From Chrysopilus asiliformis (taxonomy: Eukaryota; Arthropoda; Insecta; Diptera; Rhagionidae), in assembly GCA_964034945.1 (NCBI GenBank), contig OZ035962.1, positions 91,247,650 to 91,311,649 on the forward strand: 64,000 bases of DNA, in the 5' to 3' direction. The translations under genes and the position numbers were made by a program. Under the pieces are notes generated by a model. The model had not been told where the DNA came from. It did not search any database and saw only the letters and a program-made list of their open reading frames with translations. Below, in pieces: positions 11,301-20,555 of the stretch. Numbering within the stretch: position 1 is the first letter of the stretch; the number at the start of each line of letters is the position of its first letter.

Positions 11301-12204
11301 CAAATTTTCCACTTGATCTTATTTTGGTTTTAATGCCTGTTAGGACTATACAACTCCTTCATAGTAAACGAATTAAATGTATAGCAAATTCCTTCGTTGG
11401 TCAAAATTAGATCGAAGATTTCATCACAATTAACGACATTAGTTTTCCATCGACAATCGTAAAAAATTGATGGTGCGACACTTTTCAAAAATTCACCTCT
11501 TGGTCGCTTTTCGAAATTCTTGCCATAAGAAAAATTCCGATTGGTGCAGATCTCTGCCATTGTTGAAAATTGGAATTTTCTGTGAAATTTCAAAAAAAAT
11601 ACATTTTTGTTTTTAATTTTTAACCAATAAAACAAAATTTTGTCATACTCATTTTTACTTAATAAATTTCTATTTTTATTGTAGATTGTGTAATATTTCG
11701 CAAAATCGAACTTCGTTCTAATGGATTTTGTCTCAGGGCAAATCGTAACAGCGGGAAATGGTATCTCATGGACAAGTGTTGGTTTTTCAGCAAAGCTCAC
11801 GAGGACAGGAATTTCGCTCCATTTATCATATGAATCCCTGATGTTTATCCAACAAATTGCAACTGACACAGCAAACGCTACTATCCAAATAAATCTTCAA
11901 ATTCAGGTCACTATTATTATTTTTGCATGTATGACGATGATTTTATATCGCGGAAAATCAATATCGGAAAATACCTTTCACGAAATGGCCGATCCTTCTC
12001 AGCTAAATATCGAACCCCATGAATACTGCTGCTCTCACAATATTCAGAAATTGTGGCCCTAATTCCAGTCTTCTTCCCTTTCTTATTTTTTTTCTCAAGT
12101 TCCATTGAAATACTTTTCGCTCTAAAATTATAACGCAATCATAAATAAATTTACAAATCAAAACGAATCTATCCACTTAACACAAATTTCTTAGACTGCC
12201 CCAT
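2346..12204 (-). CDS. Gene B, PPK (DEG/ENaC) channel subunit with gypsy-bearing intron
   Basis: Complete model, 527 aa, 9 exons: 12182-12204, 11975-12121, 11649-11894, 11337-11579, 11078-11276, 3156-3295, 2968-3098, 2664-2901, 2346-2562 (stop at 2346). The start is a 23-nt microexon encoding MGQSKKF. The HG motif (SSIHGVRYL) precedes TM1, and PFPAVTICPETK follows it (about residues 95-110). The Cys exons carry NCLQECLANFTL, YCNC and CNCLPTC. TM2 with filter GIS is at about residues 480-505 (CGGLLGLFMGISALS). The protein would sit in the plasma membrane as one subunit of a trimeric cation channel. The donor after exon 4 reads ACAG|GCATTA, a GC donor at the position where paralogs have GT. Intron 3296-11077 holds a complete Ty3/gypsy element, yet the reading frame joins correctly across it (FHGFK to LYLHMPGDVP). 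Exon borders are inferred, not transcript-supported. Confidence 0.85.
3430..3740. repeat. Rep4 fragment in intron of B
   Basis: Contains CCAATGGGACCATCCCATAC, GAAAACTGTGCATCGTATCG and TCATCATATAGAGC, matching reverse-orientation parts of Rep4 seen at 35150-35360. Termini are not clear. The rest of the intron to 4492 shows no recognisable element. Confidence 0.5.
4493..5285 (-). mobile_element. Rep3 copy, Helitron-like 3' end with tandem units
   Basis: On the minus strand this ends in CTAG preceded by the short hairpin CCCG-GCAACGA-CGGG, the same 3' end as the Rep2 Helitron-like family. Inside are about three tandem units of roughly 110 bp (TTATCCTTACAGGAC..., CACCGGATTCGTGATCAGCG). The far end has GAGTCAGTCAATCAATCAGG and ATATATAAAT. 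It is interrupted by a small inverted-repeat element at 4633-4769. Helitron assignment is inference from the 3' end only. Confidence 0.6.
4633..4769. mobile_element. MITE, 137 bp, with CAG duplication, nested in Rep3
   Basis: Perfect 16-bp terminal inverted repeats TGGCCTATTTCACCAA flanked by CAG on both sides (4630-4632, 4770-4772). Other Rep3 copies in the window read CACCGGATTCGTG uninterrupted at this place, giving the empty site. Three-base duplications fit several DNA transposon superfamilies; none is chosen. Confidence 0.75.
5480..5616 (+). repeat. 5' LTR of the gypsy element
   Basis: 137 bp, TGTAGGCGTC...GTTCTACA. Contains AATAAA within GATAATAAACTG near its 3' part and the palindromic TATCGATATCGAT. 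It is followed by ATCTCAGAAG and then TGGTATGAACC (5627-5637), the only candidate primer-binding site; it sits 10 nt from the LTR rather than directly next to it. Confidence 0.93.
5758..10134 (+). CDS. Gag-Pol polyprotein of Ty3/gypsy retrotransposon
   Basis: 1458 aa from the ATG at 5758 (an earlier in-frame TTG is unlikely). Order of domains: SAP-like helix-turn segment at about 22-48 (LKLQSLEMPTSGIKAAL); capsid region; two CCHC zinc knuckles at 327-340 and 350-363; aspartic protease DSG with D431; reverse transcriptase with D710 and YIDD at 773-776; RNase H with D922, E962 and D989; integrase with an HHCC-type zinc finger (H1109, H1114, C1144, C1147) and D1177, D1236, E1272 (DD35E spacing); then a GPY/F-like module KFKGPYEVEK. 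Gag and pol are in one frame with no shift. There is no env ORF. The protein makes and integrates element cDNA. The clade (for example Mdg3/CsRn1-like) cannot be settled from motifs alone. Confidence 0.95.
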   Translation: MTDSAEVRSRAHVFLERAKTNDLKLKLQSLEMPTSGIKAALKLRLEEAWSNLSSDQLLLHLPSHMDESVEDDQVAEEEPNVSTAHNNSIEDSRDVDLDSEILRLREKIEKKRQIMDLKKQLHELTVSDTASSSNCKPMPFHFRDIEDSLCKFSGDDHYRIEKWLVDFEETAETLQWDNRLRFIYSKRLLVGTAKLFLRTINANSWTELKNALLKEFRKIVSAAEIHSELRNRKKRRDETLQQYVLAMQEISATSIVAEADVVHYIINGIQDNPSNKLLLYGAQNMVQLRIALKNYEKMKKSSTITTGPLKPTSHRSQFQKNERKLKCFNCNETGHFRSNCPKPTRQQNVCFKCGKPDHFASNCPVKPTMVVEDPSEEDISEFDEHQLHHENQDQLYVYSIHNEFEQQINYEFYEDGDEGRKFFTSLTTLLDSGSPISFVQQRFIPPAIINKVDQRQHSFKGLNGSPLMIIGQVSSNIFFKNHKFKLSNIFVVRNFSMSYSIILGRNFMKVANLKLINMQEDYVKKIKRSCGHVAVEGMFPKSTQSLTSNDDDNFEHQILNISIDKCEPSVSLKINEKLSSVCKLEINKIVTEVLKKKSGEKELRKDNAVEMEIRLSKDNPFYCSPRRLPYSHKIELQNIIDDLLKRGIIRESFSPYASPIVLVRKKNKELRLCVDYRELNKVTLKDNFPLPLIEDLLDRLRNKKYFSLIDLRNGFHHVKVAENSVKYTSFVTPMGQFEYLRMPFGMKNSPPVFQRFINQIFQHLITAGKLLVYIDDLMIATETLHEHLEILRQVMQVVRKNSLELRLDKCKFLFEEITYLGYSVSREGIKPNAEHLKAIKEFPIPKSSKEIHGFVGLCSYFRKFIQGFATVAKPLYDILKKNAEFRFGPEEFKSFDLLKNKLLESPTLAIYNPQNDTELHCDASNVGFGAILLQRQTDRKFHPVLYFSKRCSEAESKYHSYELETLSIIYALRRFRIYLLGIQFKIVTDCQSLTLTLNKKLLNPRISRWALELQDYNYQIEHRSGNRMQHVDALSRATNILTIEDESFEYTLAAAQHRDVEIKKIAASLEKSEDKFFTLINGLVYRKDQGNTKFYVPKTMENPVIQTHHESLCHLGVEKCFEYIKKTYWFPNMKLKIKEFVESCLKCIRFSNPSGKVEGILHNIPKGEVPFDIIHIDHYGPLSPAPTKHKYVFLIVDAFTKFCKLYAVKTTTSKESISCLQNYFDTFSRPNRVVSDRGTCFVSNEFSVFLSNNNVKHTKVATHSPQSNGQVERLNRILTPMLSKQTAPNITNDWHKYLVKAEFALNNTVNRSTGFTPSNLLFGIDQKGAVCDKIKEHLDERNKQKLDLLTIRSKASDTIIKNQQYNKQYYDSKHKAPRKYNCGDYVMIKNVDTRPGVNKKLLPKFKGPYEVEKILNHDRYVIRDIEDMQLSRIPYKGISTPANMKLYMANSQDGHMIP
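10522..10658 (+). repeat. 3' LTR of the gypsy element
   Basis: 137 bp, read base by base as the same as the 5' LTR. Followed by the target duplication GAAT. Upstream 10135-10521 is non-coding 3' element sequence. The 10663-11077 remainder of the host intron shows nothing recognisable apart from a short TA run near 11062-11076. Confidence 0.93.
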
Positions 12205-13410
12205 TTTTTTTATTAATTCAATTCTCACATAACTATTCTTAGAAAACTTTACATTATTTTGTCCTTTGTCGTGCAATAATACCTGCTAACTGACCAATAT
12301 ATTCCTATATAAGGAAGTAACTTTATTCGTTTTAATTACTTAAATTGCTTATTCCGAAAATTTCAAATCTCGACGGAGAGCTTACCACACGAATGGTATT
12401 TTAGTAAAACTACACACCTGTACAATTTACCTGCGCTAAACTTTGCAACTCACACTTGAAAAAAATAATGCTGTTCCATTTAAATTCAACATAAAATCGT
12501 TCCCGCATAATTTTCATGACAAACATGAAATCGTTAAATAATACAGAAAAAAACCAAGAAAAATACTGTTATGTGCACAGTGAAATTAATTGACGATTAA
12601 AAGGTTTTTGTAGAACTACAAAAAAATTTAGAACCGATTCAGTGAATTATTACTCATAGTCTAAAGAAAATATTTAACACATTAACCACCAGTTGTCGAA
12701 TTTTGGATTTGCAAATTTGACCATTTTTCTAAGGAAAAAAATTTTTTAACCCTACTTTGTGTGGTATTTTCTTTTTTTCTGATCTATAAATATATCAAAA
12801 AATTAAAAAATTTATCAACCATTGAAAATTGCGGAGTAAAAGAATTGTGGACTAACTGAACAATGCCAATTATATTCCAATTAAATTTCTTAAGATAAAA
12901 AATTCCTTAGTACGGATTGAAAAAAGTATGATGTTAGAATTTGCCGAAGAAATCAGAAATCCATCGAACAGCCCCATAAGACTGATAAAAGATTTCTTAA
13001 ATTTGTTCCGCAATTTCCGATAGTTGATTTAATTATTTTAAGAAAATGTCTTGTAAGTTTTTCAATATTTAATTTTTGTTTTGAGAGATACTCACTTTTG
13101 CAAATCGCATTTTTTTTTTTTAAATTTTAGGGGTGCTCGTTTTTGAGGTAAATATATTTTTTTTTCATAAACTAAAATTAAAAATTAATTTTTGTGGCCT
13201 ATTTATTTGTCTGCGTATTTCACGAAAAACATTTATTGTATTGCGGGACGAGGGGTAAGAAGAAAGGAAAAAGGTATACATTTTTAAGTACATATCGACG
13301 CCTATTACAAAAAATCAGGAATATTAAAAAAATACCTACAAAAAACATAAAAAATAAAAACTGGGAAAAACCTTTCTCGATAGACGGTGAGAAAGCTTTT
13401 TAAGAAAAGA
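12205..13410. other. Spacer between B and C, nothing recognised
   Basis: AT-rich DNA 5' of gene B, presumably including its promoter. I see no ORF with family resemblance, no clear repeat ends and no RNA gene. The 69-aa ORF at 13194-13403 has no protein-like features. Confidence 0.5.
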
Positions 13411-13839
13411 CTAGCTTGCATACCCGTCGTTGCCGGGTTAAGTTTTTTCAAATCTTTTTTTTATGGTCTATATTGGAGCTAAACTACAGGTCAATCGGCT
13501 CGGTAGTTTCCCCGCGAAAGGGTAATATAGAGGAAGTGCTAAGTTTCGAGATCACTTTACCCCACCCCCTTACTCCACCACCTCTCGGACTACTTTTTAA
13601 TAGCTCTATGTTGGGGCTGGACCCCCGAAGAACATCTATACAAAATTTTAGGCCATTCGGTTCAGTAGTTTCCCCGCGAAAGAGTAACATAGCGCAAAAG
13701 CTAAGTTTCGAAATCACTTTACCCCCTCCCCTTACTCCCCCCACCCCTCACGTTACTTTTCCGTATTCCGTATATCTACCACAGACACTCATTGCAAATT
13801 TCAAGTCAATCGGTTCAGCCGTTTTTGCGTGAAAGAGGA

Positions 13840-13886
<47 letters not shown>

Positions 13887-13917
13887 TACACCAACTCATT
13901 TTTATATATTAGTATGA
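13411..13917 (-). mobile_element. Rep2 copy, non-autonomous Helitron-like element
   Basis: On the minus strand it runs from TC(ATACTAATATATAAAAATG) to a hairpin CCCG-GCAACGA-CGGG and CTAG followed by T. Internally it has a CTGT/CAGA run (13841-13886) and two tandem halves of about 150 bp carrying CGGTAGTTTCCCCGCGAAAG-like segments. The left terminus is ambiguous by a few bases because of ATG repeats. ORFs of 86-138 aa here are translations of the repeat. Confidence 0.75.
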
Positions 13918-13934
13918 TGATGATATGATGTATA

Positions 13935-14030
13935 AATAGGATGACCATACGTCCCAAAATCGGACTGTCCCGGATTTTGACATGTTGTCCCGGCGTGCCG
14001 GAAACTAAACTTTTGGCCCGGAATTATGCC
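13935..14030. repeat. Rep6, GTCCCGG-rich repeat
   Basis: GATGACCATACGTCCCAAAA, GGACTGTCCCGG and AAACTTTTGGCCCGG. An inverted relative lies at 16795-16868, others at 50085-50165 and 55405-55480. It may be a transposon terminus. Confidence 0.5.
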
Positions 14031-14040
14031 ATTTAACCCT

Positions 14041-14157
14041 AATTTATTCACTAGGAGTTAAGCCGAGTTAGTGAGTTAAGGGAGTTAGCTAACGTTATTT
14101 TCCATGTTAAAGGTGAGTTAAGGGAGTTAAGGCGATTTAACTCCTAGTGAATAAATT
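14041..14157. mobile_element. MITE-like inverted repeat, 117 bp
   Basis: 21-bp perfect terminal inverted repeats beginning AATTTATTCACTAGGAGTTA. Internal GAGTTAAGGGAGTTA is repeated. Flanking target duplication is not clear. Confidence 0.65.
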
Positions 14158-15032
14158 GGCCGTTAGTGTTGTAATTTTTTAATCCTGAAAAAATTAACCT
14201 CTAAAACCAACTATTTTCGCCCACGATGCAGTTTCCTCACAATTTACTGCCTGTAGCGCATTTTTGTTAAGAAATAAGCCTGCGGCGCATTTCATTAAGT
14301 AGTTTTCAATAGTGGAATGTTTATTTCAAATAGTTTTACCTTCGGCGTAGTTTTTATTGTATTTTGTAAACATAAAACATCCACAACTATTTTTATAAAA
14401 CCACAAACAAATTCGAAAATTGATACAAACCCTCTTCCTTCTGACCTGAACGGACTTTCAAAATTAAATTTTCACTATGGCATAAAATTTCCCTCACTAT
14501 CCTCTTCCCCTCTCCCCCTCTTCCCCTCCCCTCCCCGACCGCTCTTTAACGGTAATCTGTACACCAAAGAAAATATGACCACATTTTTCAAAGTTCAGAT
14601 TATCAAGTTCAGAAAACGGAGACTCTGCACACAGCCTCGAATTTTTTTGATTAATCACACAAAATTATTGTACAACATCACAAAAAATGTCCTCAAATCT
14701 ATGTGGAAAAAATGTTTAGAGTGGCAAATTTCATATGCATCCTGGCGACAAGAATCTGACAAAGAATAACTAGATATTTTTTACTACCTAGTAAATACAA
14801 TTAATAAAAAAAACAAATTTTATATATTATTTCATTTTAATAAACATTTGTTAAGAGCTATAAATTTTATGTTATGCGCTTCGTTTCCCCTTTTAAATAA
14901 TTACAAAATAATTATTCAGTTCTTTGAATTAAAAAATACACAACAATTAATTTAATTTTATATAGAATTTTTATCTAATACCAAGAATGCGCTTGGAGTA
15001 ATTTAAGAAAAATCGGTTTCCGAACTATATCT
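14158..15032. other. Spacer downstream of gene C, nothing recognised
   Basis: Holds a CT-rich tract near 14497-14540 and AT-rich DNA. The 150-aa plus-strand ORF at 14317-14769 has no recognisable domain. This part probably includes the 3' UTR of gene C. Confidence 0.45.
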
Positions 15033-18000
15033 TCACATATCCTTTCCACTATCGTAAGATGGCTCTCTAATAATGATTTCCGGACAGTTTGGATGCATCT
15101 TCCTTTGTTTCTTTTCTCGAAGTTTCTTTAATCTTTCATGCCGCATCTTTAAATTCGTGCAAAGTCTCACAGTGCAGAAATATAGCAATTCCACTAAACT
15201 TAATGTGGAGACACCCATAAAAAGTCCAAGAAGTCCACCACAATTCGCCAGAAAATCAGTCGTTCCGTACAATTCTGACCGTTTCGATGTTAAAAATTGA
15301 TTTTCTTTGAAAAATATACTGAATCTCGACATAGTATATCTAAGTAGATGTGAAAAATTAACAAAAAAAAATCTTTTGAAAAAATGTGAACCTACTCTTT
15401 AAGAGGATCATCCTCTTCAAAAAGGTCAAACATGATCGACGAATTGTAATCAGCTTGAGATATTTCTGCATCATAAACAATTGATGTGCACGCAGGTAAA
15501 CAATCACATCTCGTCCTACCTTTAACTTCGCCTTCAAGTTTATCTAAACCTTCCATGAATTCTTCCTGTATAAGGATATCTTCTGCACTGTCATAGCATT
15601 GCAAATTTTGAGCTCCACATATCGGTGTATCCTCAGCTCCTGAAAGAATTCTCATTAAACTTCTCTAATATACATTTTTAAATATTTTAGTTTTCACTTG
15701 GCATTGAGAATTTCACACAGCCACATTTGTTTAATGTAAAATTCGCCAAACATTCAAGCTCACAATTGGTTTGCGTGTAAACTTGGAAAAATCTTAAATA
15801 ACGCTCTTTATTGAAGAAACACTGACGTCTGTAAAATAAAATTTAATGCTACATGTTATTAGAATTTAAAAAAAAAAACTTTCAAAATGCTTTTGAATTG
15901 TTTTTAAACTAAATGTTTTCACATCGAAATACCTATGTGGAGAATAGTGTTTTAATCCATCTGATGTGGTGATCATATTTGGTCTAATTGACACCAAAAC
16001 TTCCTGCCTTAGGGGAATTCTAAAATACTGCCTTGAAAGACGTGGTATTTCGCCAGGTGTGTGAAGTAAAATCTTTAAAAATATACAAATTTTAATTAGA
16101 AAACATTTTAGTCGGAAATTTCATAGAACATAAGCAGAACATAAGCAATTATACAGAATTCGGAAACCCAAATAAATCCTGGGTCTGTCAAACCCAATTT
16201 TAAATAAAATGGGAAACTGACCACTTGGGATAGTTGGTTTGGGAATTCCGTGAATTTTAACCCAGCAACGTAAGAATTCTTAAGTTGTCCATTTAAAATA
16301 AATAAAAAATTTAAATAAATTTTAACTTGTTTTCGGGTGTGATTTTAAGTTTTGACTGTTTAAATCAGGCATCATCAGCTAGTGGCTCGGCTGGTTCATC
16401 ACACAGATTGGCTTTAACAGCGTAGCCACTATAATCGACCTTTTATTGTGTGCTGTAATGCTTGTGTGTGCGGCTTCGGATCGCAGGAATAAAAGAAATC
16501 GTGCTTTGAGTTGGAATCGGGGCATTATTAGCATGACGCTTTTCATTTTAAATCAGTACGTGTCAAGCCATTGCCGTGGAAGGTTGTGTTTCATTGAACT
16601 GTATTTTAATTTGTAGTGGTTATAAATTTTGATTGTAAAGGAAGCGACAGTTACTTTGATGGCCCCTGGTTTAAATCGTTGAACAAATGCGCCGCAATCG
16701 AAAAAAAATATTACTTCGGAGCAACCAGCAGCTGAAATAGAGTACATTTTGCATATTTGGTGATCATTTTTCTAGCATTTAAAAAATAATTTGCAAAATC
16801 CGGGACAAAAGTTTAGCATACTCAAAACCGGAACTGTCCCGGCCATTCCGGGACGAATGTTCACTCTATTTCAAGCTCGTAACGACCACTTTACTTAATT
16901 TTTTTTAAAGAACAAAGTATCTACCAAACAAGTAAAAAAATAATATCTAAAGTGTAAAGCTTTATTCAACCAGCGCAGCGTTGAGATGATAAATTTGTTA
17001 CATAATTAAACCTCATATGATGAATAATTGGGTTGACATTTTTTATACAAAAGTATTTGAAAACTCGAGAACGGATTGAGGTAAACAGTTTAAATTTATC
17101 ACATAACAAGCTTTTATCAAAAGTTAAACCCCTCCTTCTCTTTTCCCGCACAAATGCAACATATTTTTTTCCATTTTTTTTCGAAAACGTTTCATTTTTA
17201 AAAAAAATTGTTTAGAAAAAAAGTGCTTAAAATATCATTCTGCGTAACTTTTCCGTACATCAAAATTCAAATTCAATTGGAGGTAGTGTCAGAAAATGAT
17301 TCTAGAAATTTTTGTTACACAAATACATATACACACATATTTTGTCTAATTTACACCAATACTTTCTGCCTTAAGGGAATTCTAAAGATCTGTCTAAAGA
17401 ACGGCTTTCAACGTGGTATTTCGGTATAAAGAGATTTTACAAAATTTTGTTAAATAAATACACATAAAGACATGCTGCGGACTCATCGAATTGAGTCCAT
17501 TGGTATATATGTCCCATACATCAAATTTCTGTCGCTCTATATCAATAACGAGAACAAAACAATTAGTGTCGTATATGAAAAAAAATCTTATATCGAGACA
17601 CCATAAATCGAAAGACTGCAAAAAAAATCACAAAAAAACGATAAAAATTTTCAGTATTTCTTAAATTACCTTAAAACCTGGTACAGGACCCCTACAAAGA
17701 TAATCATACTCTCGCTCCAATCCCATTACCACAAGAAATAATCCAGCACGGGCCCCGGCTCCTAATACTCTTTCAGGGAAAGTAATGGTACCAGCATCCT
17801 TTCGGTATCCTTGCTCTAAATCCCAGTCAGTATTCTGGCGAAAATTCTTCTCAAATATATAATCGTCATGTATGCTATAAACGCATTAAAACCGGTATTT
17901 TTTGAATGAATTTTCAAAATTTTATCATTAAATTTTCATTTAAAAAATAGGTGGTTTTGAGTAAGGGGCTGTCCGTAAAATACGTTACACTTTAAATAGG

Positions 18001-19197
18001 GAGAGAAGAAGAGGGGGAGAGAGGGGGAGGATGTTTCGAAATGTCGAAATTTAGTGTATCGTATTTTATAAATAGCCCCTAAAAAATACTAAAAGAAAAT
18101 TTAATTTGAAAAAAAAATTTGCTCAAATATTTGACCAAAATTTTTTTTTTCTTTTTTTAATAAAAAAAAAATCCAGCACACTAATCGATATTTTCCACTA
18201 GTCACTAATATTAAAATTACCTTTCCGGCCGGAATATTTCAGTGGCATCTAATGAATTAAAAGTATAGCAAATACCATCCTCAGTTAAAACTTTATGAAA
18301 TAAGTCCGAGCAATTCAACATTTTGTTCCTCCACTTACATATCAGAAAAGTGCTATTAAAGCTCACTGTCAAATTTGAGATATCTTCAATGACCTTCGAC
18401 GACACAGTTTTATGACCGAACGGAATACCTAGCATGAGATGGTAATCACATATCTGAGAAACCGCTTCCATATTTATGTAACTAAAAAAAAACACTTTTT
18501 TTTGCAAAATTCCAATATAAAAAAATATCCAAAATCTTATCCGTACTCTTTTTCACTGGTCGCATTTCCAGTTATTGCAAAATCATAGTAAACATTAGTA
18601 AAGTCAAAATCGGCTTTCCGGGCTTTTGTTTCCGGACAGATCGTGACCGCCGGAAAAGGAATTTCCCACACTGGCGTTGATTTTTCCGCAAAACTTACAA
18701 TCACTGGATTTGTATCCCATTTCTCCCAAATGTTCATAGTTAGACGGGAACATGCATAGATCGACAGCACAAAGACAAATACCCAAAATAATCTAATCGA
18801 CATGAAATAATTAGATAAAGTATAATTGAAATCTATTTAGAATCGATCGAAACGAAATTTACCTCTCCAGACAGGGCCTTTTCTGTTCACCCAAATACTT
18901 TATGCCATGGATTGTACTATTGTTACAATATTCAGAAAATATGCCCCAAGCAGCCTGTGTAGGATTACCATATTTAATTTTCTTTCTGGTATCAAATTCG
19001 GATGGAGCTTCACTCGGTGCAATTGAAATATTATCCAAGTCCATAAATGTGTCCAAAGTGTTGGTGTTTGAATAATTTGATTGTTGTTTCCTTCAAATGT
19101 AGAGAATTCACATAAAATCAAACATCTAATTTCCAATAGAGATACAACAATTATTAGAAAAAAAAATTTCTTACCATGGTTTCTTCTTAAAACTCAT
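15033..19197 (-). CDS. Gene C, PPK (DEG/ENaC) channel subunit
   Basis: Complete model, 594 aa, 9 exons: 19175-19197, 18863-19090, 18547-18792, 18221-18481, 17670-17874, 15933-16072, 15698-15828, 15396-15639, 15033-15339 (TGA stop). The 23-nt start exon encodes MSFKKKP and has donor GTAAGA. HG motif STIHGIKYL; TM1 exon begins RLFWVFVFVLSIYAC; PFPAVTICPETK follows. Cys motifs NCELECLANFTL, KCGC and CDCLPAC are complete. TM2 exon has SELYGTTDFLANCGG and filter GVS, then a long basic cytoplasmic tail of about 45 residues (KKLREKKQRK). N-terminal KIKYGNP and QAAWGIF are shared with F, so C and F look like closest relatives. Intron 5 contains a decayed copy of the next exon (17336-17440). The protein is a plasma-membrane cation channel subunit by family. 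Confidence 0.87.
16795..16868. repeat. Rep6 copy, inverted relative to 13935
   Basis: CCGGGACAAAAGTTTAGCAT, CCGGAACTGTCCCGG and CCATTCCGGGACGAATG. Together with 13935-14030 it brackets exons 6-9 of gene C in opposite orientation. The rest of this intron (16073-16794, 16869-17335) shows no clear element. Confidence 0.5.
17336..17440 (-). pseudogene. Decayed duplicate of the 140-nt PPK exon inside intron of C
   Basis: On the minus strand this matches the functional exon at 15933-16072: GAAATACCACGT, TTTAGAATTCCC, TTAAGGCAG, GTATTGGTGTAAATTAGAC. I estimate about three-quarters identity over roughly 105 bp. It has an in-frame TAA, small indels and no conserved ATTSD end or splice donor, so it cannot be a usable alternative exon. 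The remaining intron between it and 17670 shows nothing else. Confidence 0.75.
17964..18080. mobile_element. MITE-like inverted repeat in intron 4 of C
   Basis: Imperfect inverted ends AGGGGCTGTCCGTAAAATAC and its partner ending ATAGCCCCT, about 18 of 21 positions. A relative lies at 21614-21692. Confidence 0.6.
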
Positions 19198-19955
19198 AGC
19201 ACTTCACAATATCAAAAACTTGTAAATTTAACACCACGAATGTGTATAAAAACCGACTATGTTCACCTTGAATTTGCTGAAAAACCAACCGACTGTGTCC
19301 AACTCTAGCGAAACTATGGCGAACGGCACAATTTTGTCATTTTAAACTTAATGAGAAATATGTGAATTGCAGCGGTTATGTTGAATAAATGTTCAATAAA
19401 TGATGCCTTAGGGGTTGAAGTGAATTTAGTTCCAGTTACCCTCCGGAGACTTGAAAAAGGGCGAGGTTGGACAATGGAATTTATAAACGGGATAATTTCA
19501 TTAAAGCAATGATGTGGAGTATTATATAGGTACGGTTTTATAGTGTATTTAATTTATACGCAATAGATCTAATTTTTTGTCAGAAATTCGTGTTTCCATT
19601 CAGGTGAAAAGCGCCTTTAATATGTAAATTGTGAATACTTGTATGATCCAATATTAATGAGAACGCAGAATATGAAAGCTAAAGATATTTTATTTAAAGT
19701 AAAGTAAATATTTGGAATTTACAAATATTAAATAATAGTTTTGCGTTAAGACCTATCCAAAAAATACGGCACACTCTTAGGATGAAGAGTGGGAGAAGCG
19801 GTGGCGGGGGGACTGCGTTAGTGTGACGAGATAGAGTCATGAAATTATACAGATATGTTTGTTTGTGGAGTTAACTTATATGTGGTGACCATATTTTTTT
19901 AGTCAAAGCCGAGACAAAATAAAAGCGGTGAGGGGGGGGGGGGGGGGGGGCTTGA
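19198..19955. other. Spacer upstream of gene C; G19 run
   Basis: Presumed promoter side of gene C. No ORF or repeat end is recognised except 19 consecutive G at 19932-19950. Confidence 0.45.
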
Positions 19956-19959
19956 TTAA

Positions 19960-20182
19960 CCCTCTAGTAGGCAAGTGTATCTACAGATACAGCTGACTTT
20001 TTTCCAATTATCAACCTCCTATACCACGACAAGTGTGTTTCTAGATACGCTCTCTTTTTCCGGCTGCTCGCAACTCAAACAACTACCTAGGGGACAAAAG
20101 GGTTTCCGTTCTGGGTTTCCTGAAGCACAATTACCCTGCTCTAATTATTTCTTATTGAAAAAAAAATTGGGCTACTAGAGGG
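19960..20182. mobile_element. piggyBac-like MITE, 223 bp
   Basis: Terminal inverted repeats CCCTCTAGTAG (11 bp perfect) flanked on both sides by TTAA (19956-19959 and 20183-20186), the piggyBac-type signature. No transposase. An internal AGATACA-type hairpin lies next to the left end. Confidence 0.8.
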
Positions 20183-20555
20183 TTAATAAATTGGCAGACC
20201 AACGAAACCACAAAATTTTACAGTAAGAAAATCTTTATTTGGACGAAAACCAAGGATAAAGAATTAATAAATGTGCGCCGCAGGCGATATTTTTTAAACA
20301 AAGTGCGGCGCAAAGATTTAATTCTAGAGCTACACTATCCCACGCGAAAATTGATTTAATTTTTCACGCTCTTTAGATTCCATAAAAATGGCGCCGGAAA
20401 TTGTAAAACCAGCAATGAAGACTAAAGCGCCGCAGGCGAAGTTTTTGAAATACATACGCCATTTTCGGTTATTATAAAACTATTATAACACTTAATTTTG
20501 GGACAAAAGTTAATTGAAAATTAATATTAATACTCCGAGAATACATTAACTTTTG

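Noticed and set aside
13416..13832. 138-aa plus-strand ORF and its 86-aa reverse partner (similar ones at 31349, 33359, 46179, 60357)
   Set aside because: The same peptide pattern recurs wherever Rep2 occurs, broken and in either strand; it is repeat sequence, not a gene family.
14317..14769. 150-aa plus-strand ORF
   Set aside because: Low-complexity Pro/Ser stretch from a CT-rich tract, no domain, no splice context.
16360..16760. Possible transposase remnant between Rep6 and gene C exons
   Set aside because: Short open stretches on both strands, but no motif I could name with confidence.
18859..19056. Gene C starting at ATG 19044 or the TTG at 19056
   Set aside because: A 23-nt exon with ATG and donor at 19175-19197 joins in frame and matches the start of B, F and H.
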